From: Alphaproteobacteria bacterium
Lineage (GTDB): Bacteria > Pseudomonadota > Alphaproteobacteria > SHVR01
Assembly: GCA_009694185.1 (NCBI GenBank)
Contig: SHVR01000001.1
Location: 1-64,000, forward strand
Direction: 5' to 3'
DNA: 64,000 bases
Made by a program: the position numbers and the translations under genes. Below the pieces are notes generated by a model. That model was not told the origin of the DNA. It saw only the letters and a program-made list of their open reading frames with translations, and made no database searches. Positions 1-8,893 of the stretch are shown here, one piece after another. Position 1 is the first letter of the stretch, and every line of letters begins with the position of its first letter.

Positions 1-139
1 GCCGCACCTGCTCCAAACCATCATCAACCCCAAGGCCCGATCCCCGTGAGCGATCACGCCGCCGCCGCTAACCCGACAAAACAAGACCAACCCAAACCCC
101 AGAACCGGTCCAAAAAATGTCGATTACACCAATTTAGAA

Positions 140-718
140 TTGCTGGTGAGGGGGTGCGGATTGGCGGCGGATGAAAGGCGGCCCCGGCGGCCCGAGACGA
201 CCGAGAGCCTGCATGCGGCGGCACTCGCCTATCTGGCCCGCTACGCCAGCTCGACGGCGCATCTGCGCCAGATCCTGTTGCGCCGGCTACGCCGCCGGGC
301 GGCGGACGATCACGCGACCATGGCCGCGGGCGAGCCCCTGATCCCGGGCGTGCTCGACCGCCTGACACAAGCCGGATTGCTCGACGACCGGGAGCACGCG
401 GCGATGCGGGTCGCCAGCCTTCGGCGGCGCGGTGCCTCGGCCCGCGCTATTATCAACGGCCTGGCGCGCGAGGGCATCCACCGCGGGGTGAGCGAGGCGG
501 CGATGGCCGGCAGTACCACCGCCGACGAGCTGGTGGCCGCCATCGCCTATGCCCGCCGCCGCCGGCTCGGGCCGTTCCGCCCGGTGGGTGCGAGGGCGGC
601 CAAGCGCCTGAGCGATCTCCGGGCGCTGGGTCGGGCGGGCTTCGACTATGACGTGGCTCGCGTCGTGGTCGACGCGGGCGATCCCGAGGCGCTCGCCACA
701 CTTGGGGCCGACGGCTGA
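140..718 (+). CDS. recX: Regulatory protein RecX
   Basis: RecX family modulator of RecA, which binds RecA filaments and limits recombinase and coprotease activity in the cytoplasm. The 192-aa product has the family layout of three-helix repeats: an N-terminal segment with ARYASSTAHLRQILLRRLRRR, then VLDRLTQAGLLDD and an Arg-rich SLRRRGASARAIINGLAREGI repeat, followed by a weaker C-terminal repeat. The ORF opens at TTG (140). A GTG at 146 is equally possible, and no clear Shine-Dalgarno separates them. About 25 N-terminal residues precede the conserved part. recA is not in the window. The 3' end overlaps the convergent MscS gene by about 70 bases. Confidence 0.82.
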   Translation: MLVRGCGLAADERRPRRPETTESLHAAALAYLARYASSTAHLRQILLRRLRRRAADDHATMAAGEPLIPGVLDRLTQAGLLDDREHAAMRVASLRRRGASARAIINGLAREGIHRGVSEAAMAGSTTADELVAAIAYARRRRLGPFRPVGARAAKRLSDLRALGRAGFDYDVARVVVDAGDPEALATLGADG

Positions 719-1931
719 GCGGGGCTGCCCACCGCTCGCTCGATGAAGATCGTGCGCGGCGGACCCGAGACCTGGATGCCGCGCGCCTCGAACATTTTCT
801 TCATCCGGCGATTGAATTCACGCCCGACCGCCCATTGCTTGAGCGGCCTGGTCTTGATCCGGGCGCGGATGACGACGCCCGTATCGGTGAACCGCTCGAC
901 ACCCATGATCTCCAAGGGCACCAATATGCTTGGCCCGAACGCGGCATCGGCGCGCAAGTCCTCCGCGACGTCCTCGAGTGCCACGGCGACCCTATCCGTG
1001 TCTTCCTGATAGGAGACACCCACGTCGAGCAGATAATAGGAAAAGTCCTTGCTCATGTTCTCGACGCTGCCGACCTCGCTGAAGGGGATCATGTGGACAC
1101 TGCCCGAGACATCGCGGAGACGAATGGTGCGGATCGAGATCGACTCGACGATGCCGGACCGGCCGCCTACTTTAACCACGTCACCGACGGCCATCTGGTC
1201 CTCGAGCAGGATGAAAACTCCCGTAATGACGTCTTTCACCAGCGTCTGGGCGCCAAAGCCGACCGCCAGGCCAATGATGCCGGCGCCCGCCAACAGTGGG
1301 CCGATGTCGATGCCGATCTCCGACAACATTACCAACACCACGACCGCCCAGAGTGCCACCAGCACGACCCGTCGCATCAGCGGCAGGAGCGTGCGCGCCC
1401 GCCCGCTAACGGCGACCGGGTTCCCGGTCGCCTCCCGCCGCGACATGTAGCGCTCGACGAAGGCACTCATGATCTCGACCAGCAGAAAGGCGATGGCGGC
1501 CAAGAGCGCCACTTTGGCGATGCCGGCGGCGAGCCGCTGGCCCAAGGGCGAGGTCAGCCAATTGAACGTGTCGATGCCCCAAGCCTGGAGGACGACAAGG
1601 ACGGCCAGAAAATTGATCGCATAGCGCAGCAGGGCTTGCAGGATCGGCACATAGCGATTGGCCTGGGCCTCGAGCGTCGGGAAGCGGAGCTTGACGTCAT
1701 CGCCGAGCGCGAAGCTACGCTCGATGACCCGGCGGATGGCCGTGGCAAGGAATTGTGCCGTCAGCATGGCGATGATGGTGACAAGGGTCGCGCGAGCCAC
1801 GAACTCGAAACCGCCGGGGATGTTGAAGGCCCACACCCCATAGACGCCGGTCACATAGATGATCGCCAGCGCATGCCAGACGAGCGCGAGCCGGGCGCGA
1901 ATTTGCTGCCAACCGCCGGCCGGCCCCCCCC
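646..1931 (-). pseudogene. Large mechanosensitive channel (MscS family), C-terminal piece of a frameshifted gene
   Basis: C-terminal half of an MscS-superfamily channel, which releases solutes across the inner membrane on hypo-osmotic shock. It carries the last membrane helices, the pore-lining and beta-domain segment GFGAQTLVKDVITGVFILLEDQMAVGDVV, and an alpha/beta cytoplasmic tail with GREFNRRMKKMFEARGIQV. The frame can be read upstream past the track's start at 1854 (QQIRARLALVWHALAIIYVTG) as far as a G8 tract at 1924-1931. There it joins the N-terminal ORF if one G is removed. Joined from 2878 to 646 the product is 743 aa, the size of E. coli YbiO. The stop lies inside the convergent recX. 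An assembly error is plausible. Confidence 0.8.
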
Positions 1932-2878
1932 TCTACCGGCGCGGGGTCGCCGCATAGCCAGCCAGCCACACGGCCACGGTTCTGGAGGACCACGATGACG
2001 ACGAGCGCCGCGACGATCAGGCCGAACAACCGGTTCAGCAGATCGAAAATCGTGACCGGAAGCCCGAGCAGCAGTAGCGCCTGGTTGAGGACATAGCCGT
2101 AGATCGAAATGCTGGTCAGGCGATGCGCCCAGAGGAACAGATAGTTGGCCGCCTCGTCGCCGATCGGCGTCAGGCGGGGCGCCGGCGCCTGGGGCGCCAA
2201 CAGCATCCGCAAGAGTGCCAGCACGCCCCGCACCAGGGCGTTGGCGTTGACGAGCGCCAGGGCGGCCAGGCGCGTCACATAGGGCGGGTCGGCGAATGAG
2301 AGGGCGATCTGGGCGGCGGCCAAGAAAACCCCGATCGGCACGAGATCGAGGAGAGTGCGCGCGACCAGAAACGTGACCAGAACCAGCAAGCCCTCCTCGG
2401 CCCGTTCCTCGACGAGCCGCCTGGGGTGGGCGAGCAGGCGGACCGCCAGCCGTTCCGCCACGAGGCCGATGCCGATCACGAAAGCAACCGTCAAGAGGGC
2501 GATCAGCCAGGCGCCGCGCCGTTCGGGATCGTGAACGAGCTCGCCGAGCCAATCCCGGAACCGCGACCAGTCGCGGCCGACCGCGGTTGCCGATGCAATC
2601 GCGGCACCCATCGCCTCGAGCCGGTCCGAGAGGGTGGTGAGCAGGCGGGCGCCGAAGGCATCGAGTTCGTTGGCGGGCGCCGGCTTGCTGCCGCGCTGCG
2701 CCGCGATCAGCGCCTTGAGCTGGGCCGTGAGCTTGGCCCGTTCGCCCGGGTCTTCAAGGGTCTGGACCAGGGTATCGAGCTCGCCTTGGCTGACGGGCGC
2801 TTGCGCCAGCGTCGCGGACGAGAGCGTCAACAGAGCGAGGATGGTCAGTGCCTTGCCGAGCACGGCGCCTCTCATCAT
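1924..2878 (-). pseudogene. Large mechanosensitive channel (MscS family), N-terminal piece of a frameshifted gene
   Basis: N-terminal portion of the same YbiO-like channel. It has a signal peptide (KALTILALLTLSSATLAQA), a periplasmic segment typical of this subgroup (LDTLVQTLEDPGERAKLTAQ), and then several hydrophobic helices separated by short loops. I chose the MMRG start at 2878 because the track start at 2941 would overlap the divergent MaoC gene. The track ORF continues to 1715, but sequence downstream of the G8 tract (1924-1931) is out of frame and Arg/His-rich (SRPARARLACAGDHLCDRR), which does not resemble membrane protein. Deleting one G gives VEGGPAGGWQQIRARLALV and restores the channel. 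Confidence 0.78.
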
Positions 2879-2939
2879 AGCGGGGCCGGCAGCATAGCCG
2901 TTATGCTCGGCCTCAGACCATAACCTCTGGGAGGCATCC

Positions 2940-3755
2940 ATGCCCGATCCCCTGGACGTGTTGCGGCCGGGCTTTGTCTACCCTGAGTGGGAGACGGTGG
3001 TGAGCCAAGCGCGCCAGGCGCGCAAACACCGATGTTGCGACATTGCGGCGGACCTCTATGGCGGACAGGCCGACATCGCCTTCTTCGGCATGGATTCGAT
3101 CCTCGCGACCCGCCATGCCGGCCTGCCGGTCAATGGCAGCGTGCATGTGCGCCAAGTGTTCCGGCTCAAGGACCCCATTCGCATCGATGAGCCGCTCACG
3201 GTCCGGGGCGAGGTCGCCAAAGTGGAGCCCGCCAAGCGCGGCCATGTGGTGTGGTCGAGCTTTCAGTTCGTGCGCCCCGACGGCAGCGCGCCGCTCATCT
3301 CGGACCGGGCCGGCCTCCGGGTCGATCCGGAGGCGGCGGCGCGCGCCAACCAGGTGGGCGACGGCCGCCAAGCAATCGAGCCCGATCCCCGCGCCGGGCT
3401 GCGGCTCTTGTTCGAGAAACAATTGAGTCCGGAAAAGGTCGCGTCCTTCAGCGACGAGGCCGGCAACCTCATTCATTCCGATCCGGCGGTTGCCCGCCAA
3501 TTCGGCTTCCGGGCGCCCATCGCCGCCGGTCTGATGGGCGTGCATTTCGTCCTTGAAGCCTTGGCGCGCCAAGGCGGCCCGCCGGCCGAGCTCGACATGG
3601 AGATGCGCTTCCTCCGGCCGATGTTCTGGGATGATTTGCTCGCCATCTATGGCCGCGACGGACCGGCCGGTACGCTCGAAGAGATCACGATCGTCAACGG
3701 CGCGGGCAAGGCCACCGGCCGCGCTACTGTGACCCATGTCCGTTTCGAGCCGTAA
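2940..3755 (+). CDS. MaoC-like dehydratase (hot-dog fold, two-domain)
   Basis: A 271-aa protein of the double hot-dog, FAS1-like dehydratase/MaoC group, which hydrates or dehydrates enoyl-CoA thioesters. The C-terminal hot-dog has the hydratase signature NLIHSDPAVARQFGF followed by PIAAGLM. H179 and D181 are the likely catalytic pair. The N-terminal half (about 1-140) resembles the substrate-binding hot-dog. ATG 2940 is preceded by CTGGGAGGC, a good ribosome-binding site. It diverges from the MscS gene across about 60 bases. It probably serves acyl-CoA breakdown, in keeping with the CoA-transferases elsewhere in the window. The substrate is unknown. Confidence 0.85.
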   Translation: MPDPLDVLRPGFVYPEWETVVSQARQARKHRCCDIAADLYGGQADIAFFGMDSILATRHAGLPVNGSVHVRQVFRLKDPIRIDEPLTVRGEVAKVEPAKRGHVVWSSFQFVRPDGSAPLISDRAGLRVDPEAAARANQVGDGRQAIEPDPRAGLRLLFEKQLSPEKVASFSDEAGNLIHSDPAVARQFGFRAPIAAGLMGVHFVLEALARQGGPPAELDMEMRFLRPMFWDDLLAIYGRDGPAGTLEEITIVNGAGKATGRATVTHVRFEP

Positions 3756-3760
3756 GCGGG

Positions 3761-4447
3761 CTATCCGCCAGCCTTGAACCGGGTTTCTTTCCACCCCCAG
3801 ACGCCCACGACCAAGCAGCCGGCGCCGAACCACCCGAAAATCAACACATATGTTATGGCCCAGTCGACCCAATGTTCGAATAACTCACTGCCCTTCCAGA
3901 CGACGCCAAAGACCGGTGGCTCGTTCGGTGCCGAGAGTCGTCGAAGTGTCGGTATCCGGCCGCCGAGATTCGCCGATAATTCCCTCTCGATGCGGTCGGG
4001 GATTGCAAGCGCCCGTTGCGCGGGGTCGGCGCGGGCGGCAATACGGCGGCTGAATTCGGCGTAAAGGCGGGCGTATTCGGCTGCGGCTTGCTCGCGGTTC
4101 ATGCCGCCATAGGGGTCGGCGGGTTGCGGCGACGGGGTGCTCACCAAGAAGAGCGTGCATTCCCAGAGCGTGAAACCTGTCCGACGGGTCCCGTACTGCC
4201 GCTCCGCGCAGTGCACTTGGGAAACGGTGGGTACACCTTCGCTCGTGCCGGCACCAAAGAAGGCGCGGGTGTCCGGCCACAGCATCGGCCCATCGGACAT
4301 GAAGAGCTGCGCCGGCATGAGGAGCAGGCAGAGCGCGCCGCCCGGGAAAAGGACGAAGCCCGCGATGGCACGGAACGCCCACCGCCGGGCCCGGTCGTCA
4401 ATTACCGGCGGGCGTTGGGTTGATTGATTGGGCTCGGAAATCGTCAA
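3761..4447 (-). CDS. Hypothetical protein with two membrane helices
   Basis: I do not recognise a family. The protein has one hydrophobic helix near the N-terminus (AIAGFVLFPGGALCLLLMPAQ), a roughly 110-residue extramembranous region containing two Cys (HCAERQYG and WECTLF) and an Ala/Arg-rich helical stretch, and a C-terminal helix (WAITYVLIFGWFGAGCLVVGVW). Topology with a periplasmic middle domain is likely. The ORF is open up to 4588, but that would overlap the divergent amidohydrolase, and the extra residues look non-coding. TTG at 4447 is a plausible start, although none is well supported. It ends close to the convergent MaoC gene. Confidence 0.55.
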   Translation of the reverse strand: MTISEPNQSTQRPPVIDDRARRWAFRAIAGFVLFPGGALCLLLMPAQLFMSDGPMLWPDTRAFFGAGTSEGVPTVSQVHCAERQYGTRRTGFTLWECTLFLVSTPSPQPADPYGGMNREQAAAEYARLYAEFSRRIAARADPAQRALAIPDRIERELSANLGGRIPTLRRLSAPNEPPVFGVVWKGSELFEHWVDWAITYVLIFGWFGAGCLVVGVWGWKETRFKAGG

Positions 4448-4550
4448 ATGGTTCCCGGGCAGGCCCCGTTCAGGATCACAGCTTACCGCCGGAATATGGC
4501 AACCCGCATTTGTTTGACGCCAGGGCGCCGGAGCGGCACCATGGCGCGCC

Positions 4551-5621
4551 ATGATAGCCATCCCGCCCGGCGGCATCGACTGCGACATTCACCCGGCCGT
4601 GCCGGGGCTAGGGGCGTTGCTGCCTTACCTCGCCGACCATTGGCGCGAGAGCGTGGTGCAGCGGGGCATGCATGAACTCGAGTCGATCGCCTATCCGAAG
4701 AATGCGCCGCTCACTTCCAGGCCGGATTGGCGCGGGGCCGGGGGACTGCCCGGTGGCGATCTCGACCAGCTCCGCGCCCAGGCGCTCGGGCCCTTCGGCA
4801 CCAGCCTCGCGATCTGCAATTGCCTTTACGGCGTGCAGCTTCTCTTCAGCGAGGACCTGGCGGCGGGTTTTGCCAGCGCCATCAACGACTGGGTGCGCCG
4901 GGAATGGCTCGACCCGGAGCCCCGCCTCCGCGCCTCGATCGTGGTGCCGGTGCAGAACCCGGAGATGGCGGTCAACGAGATCGAGCGCCTGGCCGCCGAC
5001 AAGCGCTTCGTCCAAATACTGATGCTGGTGATGGGCGAAATGCCGCTCGGCCGGCGGCATTATTGGCCGATCTATGCGGCGGCCGAACGGCACGGCCTCC
5101 CCATCGGCATTCACGCCGGCAGCGGCTACCGTCATCCGGTCACGGGCGTCGGCTGGCCCTCCTATTACAGCGAGGACTATGCCAACCAGGCGGTCGCCTT
5201 CCAGTCGGCCTTGACCAGCCTGGTTTGCGAAGGCGTCTTCGCCAAGTTTCCCGGCCTCAAGGTGGTGTTAATCGAAAGCGGCTTTACTTGGCTGCCGGCC
5301 CATCTCTGGCGGCTGAACAAGTTCTGGCGGGGCTTGCGCATGGAAGTGCCCTGGGTCGATCGGCCGCCCGCCGAGATCGTGCGCGACCATGTGCGCCTGA
5401 CGCTCCAGCCGGTCGATAGCCCGCCCCAGCACGAACAGCTCGAGCGGCTCATGGAACATATGGGATCGGACGCGATGCTGCTATTCTCGACCGACTATCC
5501 GCACTGGCATTTCGAGGGGACGCAAGCGCTGCCCGAGGGCCTGCCGGGCGCGCTCATCCACAAGATCATGGTCGATAACCCGCGGGCGACGTATGCCCGC
5601 TTGACGGAGGCGCTGGCATGA
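4551..5621 (+). CDS. Amidohydrolase family protein (amidohydro_2 type), first of a tandem pair
   Basis: A TIM-barrel metal-dependent amidohydrolase or decarboxylase of the ACMSD/gamma-resorcylate decarboxylase group (356 aa). Visible metal-site motifs are CDIHP (D12, H14), GIHAGSGY (H188) and the final aspartate in STDYPHWHF (D315). IESGFTWLPAHLWRLN is the usual strand-7 segment of these proteins. The stop overlaps the next ATG (ATGA), so it is translationally coupled to a second, related amidohydrolase and then to a Rieske protein. The reaction is unknown. The group includes carboxylic-acid decarboxylases and ring-cleavage product hydrolases, which would fit aromatic or heterocyclic catabolism. 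Confidence 0.87.
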   Translation: MIAIPPGGIDCDIHPAVPGLGALLPYLADHWRESVVQRGMHELESIAYPKNAPLTSRPDWRGAGGLPGGDLDQLRAQALGPFGTSLAICNCLYGVQLLFSEDLAAGFASAINDWVRREWLDPEPRLRASIVVPVQNPEMAVNEIERLAADKRFVQILMLVMGEMPLGRRHYWPIYAAAERHGLPIGIHAGSGYRHPVTGVGWPSYYSEDYANQAVAFQSALTSLVCEGVFAKFPGLKVVLIESGFTWLPAHLWRLNKFWRGLRMEVPWVDRPPAEIVRDHVRLTLQPVDSPPQHEQLERLMEHMGSDAMLLFSTDYPHWHFEGTQALPEGLPGALIHKIMVDNPRATYARLTEALA

Positions 5622-6733
5622 CGGTGCAGCTTTTGGAGCGTCGGGCGACCCAACCGGCGGCGGCGGTCAAGATGGCGATCGCCGACTGCGACATCCATCC
5701 GAGCCCGAAGTCGATGGAGAAGGAGGTCTATCCTTATCTGGAGAAGCGCTGGCAGCGTCATCTGGAGACCTATGGCGTACGGCCGCGCCAGGGCTTTGCC
5801 AATGGCCCCGCCTTTCCGAAGGGCCAGCCGGACGCATCCCGGCGCGACGCCTATCCGCCCAATGGCGGCCGGCCGGGCAGCGATCTCGACTTCATGCGCC
5901 AGCAGCATCTCGACCCCTACAATGTGCAGCTCGGCATCCTCAATCCCTTGCGCGGCGGCCAGGGCGTGCAGAATGGCGACTTCTCCGCCGCCTTGTGCCG
6001 GGCGATCAATGACTGGCAGATCGCCGAATGGACCAGCAAGGAGCCGCGCCTCAAAGGCTCGGTGGTGGTTCCCTACGAGGACGCGGCCGCGTCCGCCGCC
6101 GAGATCGACGCCCGCGCCGGCGATACCAACTTCGCCCAGGTGCTGGTGCTGAGCCGCACCGCCGAGCCCTTGGGCCAGCGGCGCTACTGGCCGATCTACG
6201 AGGCGGCGGCGCGCGCCAAACTTCCGGTCGCGGTGCATGCTTTTGGTTACGGTGGCTTTCCGGTCACCGGCGGCGGCTGGCCTTCCTACTATATCGAAGA
6301 GATGGTCGGCCACGCCCAGTGCAACCAGTCGGTGCTGACCAGCATGGTGATGGAGGGCATCTTCGAGCGCCTGCCCACCCTCAAGGTGATCCTGGTGGAG
6401 GGCGGCTTTGCCTGGCTGCCGGCGCTTGCCTGGCGCCTCGACAAGGTGTGGACGCGGCTTCGCGACGAGACGCCGCACGTCAAGCGCCCGCCATCGAGCT
6501 ATATCCGCCAGCAGGTCTGGGTCACGAGCCAGCCGACCGAGGAGCCGGAGCCGCGCCGCCACCTCTTGGATACGATCGAATGGATGGGCTGGGACCGCCT
6601 CTTGTTCGCGACCGACTATCCCCATTGGGACTTCGACGATCCGACCCAGGTGCTTCCCCCCCGCGTCGGCGAACAACAGCGCCGCCAGTTCTTCATGGAG
6701 AACGCGCGGGCGGTCTACGGGATTACTGGATGA
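5618..6733 (+). CDS. Amidohydrolase family protein (amidohydro_2 type), second of a tandem pair
   Basis: A 371-aa paralogue of the upstream gene, sharing many stretches in the same order: ADCDIHP (H27), a RRYWPIYEAA segment, AVHAFGYGG (metal or catalytic His), VEGGFAWLPALAWRLDKVW and FATDYPHWDFDDP. ATG 5618 overlaps the previous stop, and its own stop overlaps the Rieske gene start. The pair could form a hetero-oligomer or act on successive intermediates. The second-His motif differs (VHAFG here, IHAGSG upstream), hinting at a changed substrate pocket. An ordinary duplication is the simplest origin. Confidence 0.87.
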   Translation: MTVQLLERRATQPAAAVKMAIADCDIHPSPKSMEKEVYPYLEKRWQRHLETYGVRPRQGFANGPAFPKGQPDASRRDAYPPNGGRPGSDLDFMRQQHLDPYNVQLGILNPLRGGQGVQNGDFSAALCRAINDWQIAEWTSKEPRLKGSVVVPYEDAAASAAEIDARAGDTNFAQVLVLSRTAEPLGQRRYWPIYEAAARAKLPVAVHAFGYGGFPVTGGGWPSYYIEEMVGHAQCNQSVLTSMVMEGIFERLPTLKVILVEGGFAWLPALAWRLDKVWTRLRDETPHVKRPPSSYIRQQVWVTSQPTEEPEPRRHLLDTIEWMGWDRLLFATDYPHWDFDDPTQVLPPRVGEQQRRQFFMENARAVYGITG

Positions 6734-7143
6734 GCCGGCATGTGATCGCCGCTACCCGCGATCTGCCGCCGGGTGGGCGGCGGGTTGTCACGATCAAGGG
6801 GCGGGCGATCGCCATTTTCAACATCGCGGGCGAATATTTCGGCCTCCTAAACCGCTGTCCGCACCAGGGCGGCAATCTCGGCGAGGGCCGGCTGATCGGC
6901 CTGGTGGAATCGGGCGAGCCGGGCGACTATCGCTATTCGCGCCCGGGCGAGATTCTGCGTTGCCCGTGGCATGGCTGGGAGTTCGACCTGCGCAGCGGGA
7001 GATCGCGCTGCGATCCGGCGCGCATCCAGGCGAAGTGCTTTGCCGTCCGCGTGGCACCTGGCGAGGCGCTCGGCGAGGGCGACTATGTCCTCGAGACCTT
7101 CCCGGTGACGGTCGAGGAAAATTATGTCGTCGTCGAGGTCTGA
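6730..7143 (+). CDS. Rieske [2Fe-2S] ferredoxin-type protein
   Basis: A 137-aa single-domain Rieske protein with both cluster-binding boxes: CPHQGG (C43, H45) and CPWHGWEFD (C78, H81). It is close in size to ferredoxin components of multicomponent dioxygenases, but has an insertion of about 20 residues between the boxes (ESGEPGDYRYSRPGEI). ATG 6730 overlaps the preceding stop (ATGA). The track gives this frame as part of a longer ORF starting at 6028, which is a shadow. The context suggests electron delivery to, or a redox step coupled with, the two amidohydrolases. No oxygenase alpha subunit lies next to it. Confidence 0.9.
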   Translation: MSRHVIAATRDLPPGGRRVVTIKGRAIAIFNIAGEYFGLLNRCPHQGGNLGEGRLIGLVESGEPGDYRYSRPGEILRCPWHGWEFDLRSGRSRCDPARIQAKCFAVRVAPGEALGEGDYVLETFPVTVEENYVVVEV

Positions 7144-7156
7144 GAGCCGTTTGTAA

Positions 7157-8116
7157 ATGTCAGGCGACCTGTTCCCGTTGCTCGAGGCGAACGCGATCGG
7201 CATGCTGCCGGTCGACGGATTGCACCAGCTCTATTGGGAAGAAAGCGGCAATCGCCGGGGCGTTCCCGTGGTCTTCCTGCATGGTGGGCCCGGCGCCGGC
7301 TGCACGCCCGCCTATCGGCGCTTCTTCGATCCGGCCGTGTATCGCATCGTCCTGTTCGATCAGCGCGGCGCCGGCCGCTCGCGGCCCGCCGCCGAGGTCC
7401 GCCACAATACGCTCCGCGACTTGATCGCCGATCTGGAGAGCCTCCGCCGGCATCTTGCCATCGAGCGCTGGCTGATCTTCGGCGGTTCCTGGGGCAGCAC
7501 GCTCGCACTGGCTTATGGCCAGGCTCATCCCGAGCGCTGCCTCGGCTTCGTGCTGCGCGGGATCTTCCTTGGCGCCCGGTCGGAGGTGGAGTGGTTTCTC
7601 TACCGCATGGGCGCCATCTATCCCGAGGCGGCCCGCGCCTTCCGGCAACCGATCCCCGAGGCCGAGCGTGGCGACCTGCTGGAGGCATATCATCGCCGGC
7701 TGGTCGATCCCGATCCGCTGGTGCATATGCCGGCGGCGCGCGCCTGGAGCCGCTATGAGGGCGCCTGCTCGACGCTGCGCCACAACCCGCGGACCGTGTC
7801 GGCGCTGACGGGCGACACGGCGGCGCTGGCGCTCGCCCGCATCGAGGCACATTATTTCGTCAACGACCTGTTCCTCGAACCCGACCAGCTCATCCGCGAC
7901 CTGCCGCGTATCCGCCATCTGCCCTGCACCATCGTCCAGGGCCGCTATGACATCGTCTGCCCGCCCGTGACCGCCGAACGGCTGGCCACGACCTGGCCCG
8001 AGGCGCAGTACACGCTGGTCGAAGACGCCGGCCACTCGGCCATGGAACCCGGCACCCGCTCGGCGCTCGTCGCCGCCACCGAGCGCTTGAAGGCGCGCCT
8101 GGCGGACGCGGCGTGA
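7157..8116 (+). CDS. pip: Prolyl iminopeptidase (alpha/beta hydrolase)
   Basis: A 319-aa cytoplasmic serine peptidase that releases N-terminal proline. It has the HGGPGAG oxyanion motif, DQRGAGRS, the nucleophile elbow GGSWGST (S111), the acid in GRYDIVCPP and the catalytic His in EDAGHSAMEPG. Length and motif order match the proline iminopeptidase family S33. It follows the Rieske gene by 13 bases on the same strand and may be co-transcribed, although no functional link is obvious. Other S33-like hydrolases are possible, but the PIP-type GGSWGS and cap region argue for Pip. Confidence 0.9.
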   Translation: MSGDLFPLLEANAIGMLPVDGLHQLYWEESGNRRGVPVVFLHGGPGAGCTPAYRRFFDPAVYRIVLFDQRGAGRSRPAAEVRHNTLRDLIADLESLRRHLAIERWLIFGGSWGSTLALAYGQAHPERCLGFVLRGIFLGARSEVEWFLYRMGAIYPEAARAFRQPIPEAERGDLLEAYHRRLVDPDPLVHMPAARAWSRYEGACSTLRHNPRTVSALTGDTAALALARIEAHYFVNDLFLEPDQLIRDLPRIRHLPCTIVQGRYDIVCPPVTAERLATTWPEAQYTLVEDAGHSAMEPGTRSALVAATERLKARLADAA

Positions 8117-8206
8117 GGGCCGGTATCAGTCGGGGGGCTTGCCGTGGCCGGGGTTTGCCCGGATCATGCGCCGGCTCTAATGGCCTGTGAACGCGAGGGG
8201 GCGGGC

Positions 8207-8728
8207 GTGCGGCGATTTCGGTGGATCATGGGGGGGCTAGCCGGTGCGCTGTGCCTGGCGGGCGTGGCGCTGGCGGGTGCGGCGATGGCGGACGACGACC
8301 CGAGCTTCCTGGCCTTCAGTGCCGGCGCTTACGACGTCTCCAAGGATCGGACGGCGGGCGAATTCCGGGTCGAATATCGGGGCCGCAAGCTGTTCGGCCC
8401 GGTCAAGCCGCTCCTGGGTGTCATGACCACGAGCGACAGCGCGCTGTATGGCTATTTCGGGCTCGGCGTCGACATCTTCTTCGGCCCGCGCATCGTGCTC
8501 TTGCCGAGCGCCTCGGCCGGCCTCTATGACGATGGCCACGGCAAGCCGCTCGGCCATGTGGTGGAATTTCGCACCGGCGCCGAACTCGCCTACCGGTTCG
8601 ACGACCGCTCGCGCATCGGTATCGCCATCCATCACATCTCGAACGCCAGCCTCGGCAACAAGAATCCCGGCGAGGAGTCGGTGGTCATCACCTATGCGGT
8701 GCCGCTCGAGAAGATCATCGGCCGCTGA
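8207..8728 (+). CDS. pagL: Lipid A 3-O-deacylase, PagL-like outer-membrane protein
   Basis: An outer-membrane beta-barrel esterase that removes the 3-O-linked acyl chain of lipid A. It has a signal peptide (LAGALCLAGVALAGAAMA), then about 145 residues with alternating hydrophobic beta-strands and the PagL active-site pattern HHISNASLGNKNPGEES (His-x-Ser-Asn with a downstream Glu). A terminal aromatic residue is absent; the protein ends KIIGR. The track opens at 8144. I prefer GTG 8207 because the signal peptide follows directly (VRRFRWIMGG) and GAGGGGGCG precedes it. PagL enzymes are patchily distributed and usually solitary, as here. Confidence 0.8.
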   Translation: MRRFRWIMGGLAGALCLAGVALAGAAMADDDPSFLAFSAGAYDVSKDRTAGEFRVEYRGRKLFGPVKPLLGVMTTSDSALYGYFGLGVDIFFGPRIVLLPSASAGLYDDGHGKPLGHVVEFRTGAELAYRFDDRSRIGIAIHHISNASLGNKNPGEESVVITYAVPLEKIIGR

Positions 8729-8743
8729 GAATATGTTTGATAA

Positions 8744-8820
8744 GCGCCCGTAGCTCAGCAGGATAGAGCACAGGATTCCTAATCCTGGGGTCGTGGGTTC
8801 GAATCCCGCCGGGCGCGCCA
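8744..8820 (+). tRNA. tRNA-Arg (anticodon CCT)
   Basis: A 77-nt cloverleaf. The acceptor stem GCGCCCG pairs perfectly with CGGGCGC, the D-arm is GCTC/GAGC with GG in the loop, the anticodon stem CAGGA/TCCTG flanks loop TTCCTAA (anticodon CCT, decoding AGG), and the T-arm is GTGGG-TTCGAAT-CCCGC. The discriminator is G, and CCA is encoded. Its 3' end marks the start of the HigBA segment, and a decayed 77-nt copy lies 839 bases downstream. Confidence 0.97.
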
Positions 8821-8874
8821 AAGAGTTTCAGCAGAGAATCTCTGCCGCTCGCTGAAGAGTGCAAGCCGCGCTAT

Positions 8875-8887
8875 ATCGTTGTACGAT
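8875..8887. promoter_or_regulatory. Candidate HigA operator (short inverted repeat)
   Basis: The palindrome ATCGT-TGT-ACGAT lies just upstream of the putative -35 box of the toxin-antitoxin pair. Such repeats are typical binding sites for HigA-type XRE antitoxins, which autorepress their operon. This is by inference only; no second copy is evident. Confidence 0.35.
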
Positions 8888-8893
8888 TATTGT

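Noticed and set aside
1-139. Possible C-terminus of a truncated upstream gene ending at TGA 47-49 (frame 2)
   Set aside because: Fifteen codons with no recognisable motif cannot be assigned. No promoter or terminator is obvious before recX either.
6028-6729. Upstream extension of the Rieske frame
   Set aside because: It lies inside the second amidohydrolase and is Gly/Arg/His-rich. Homology begins at ATG 6730.
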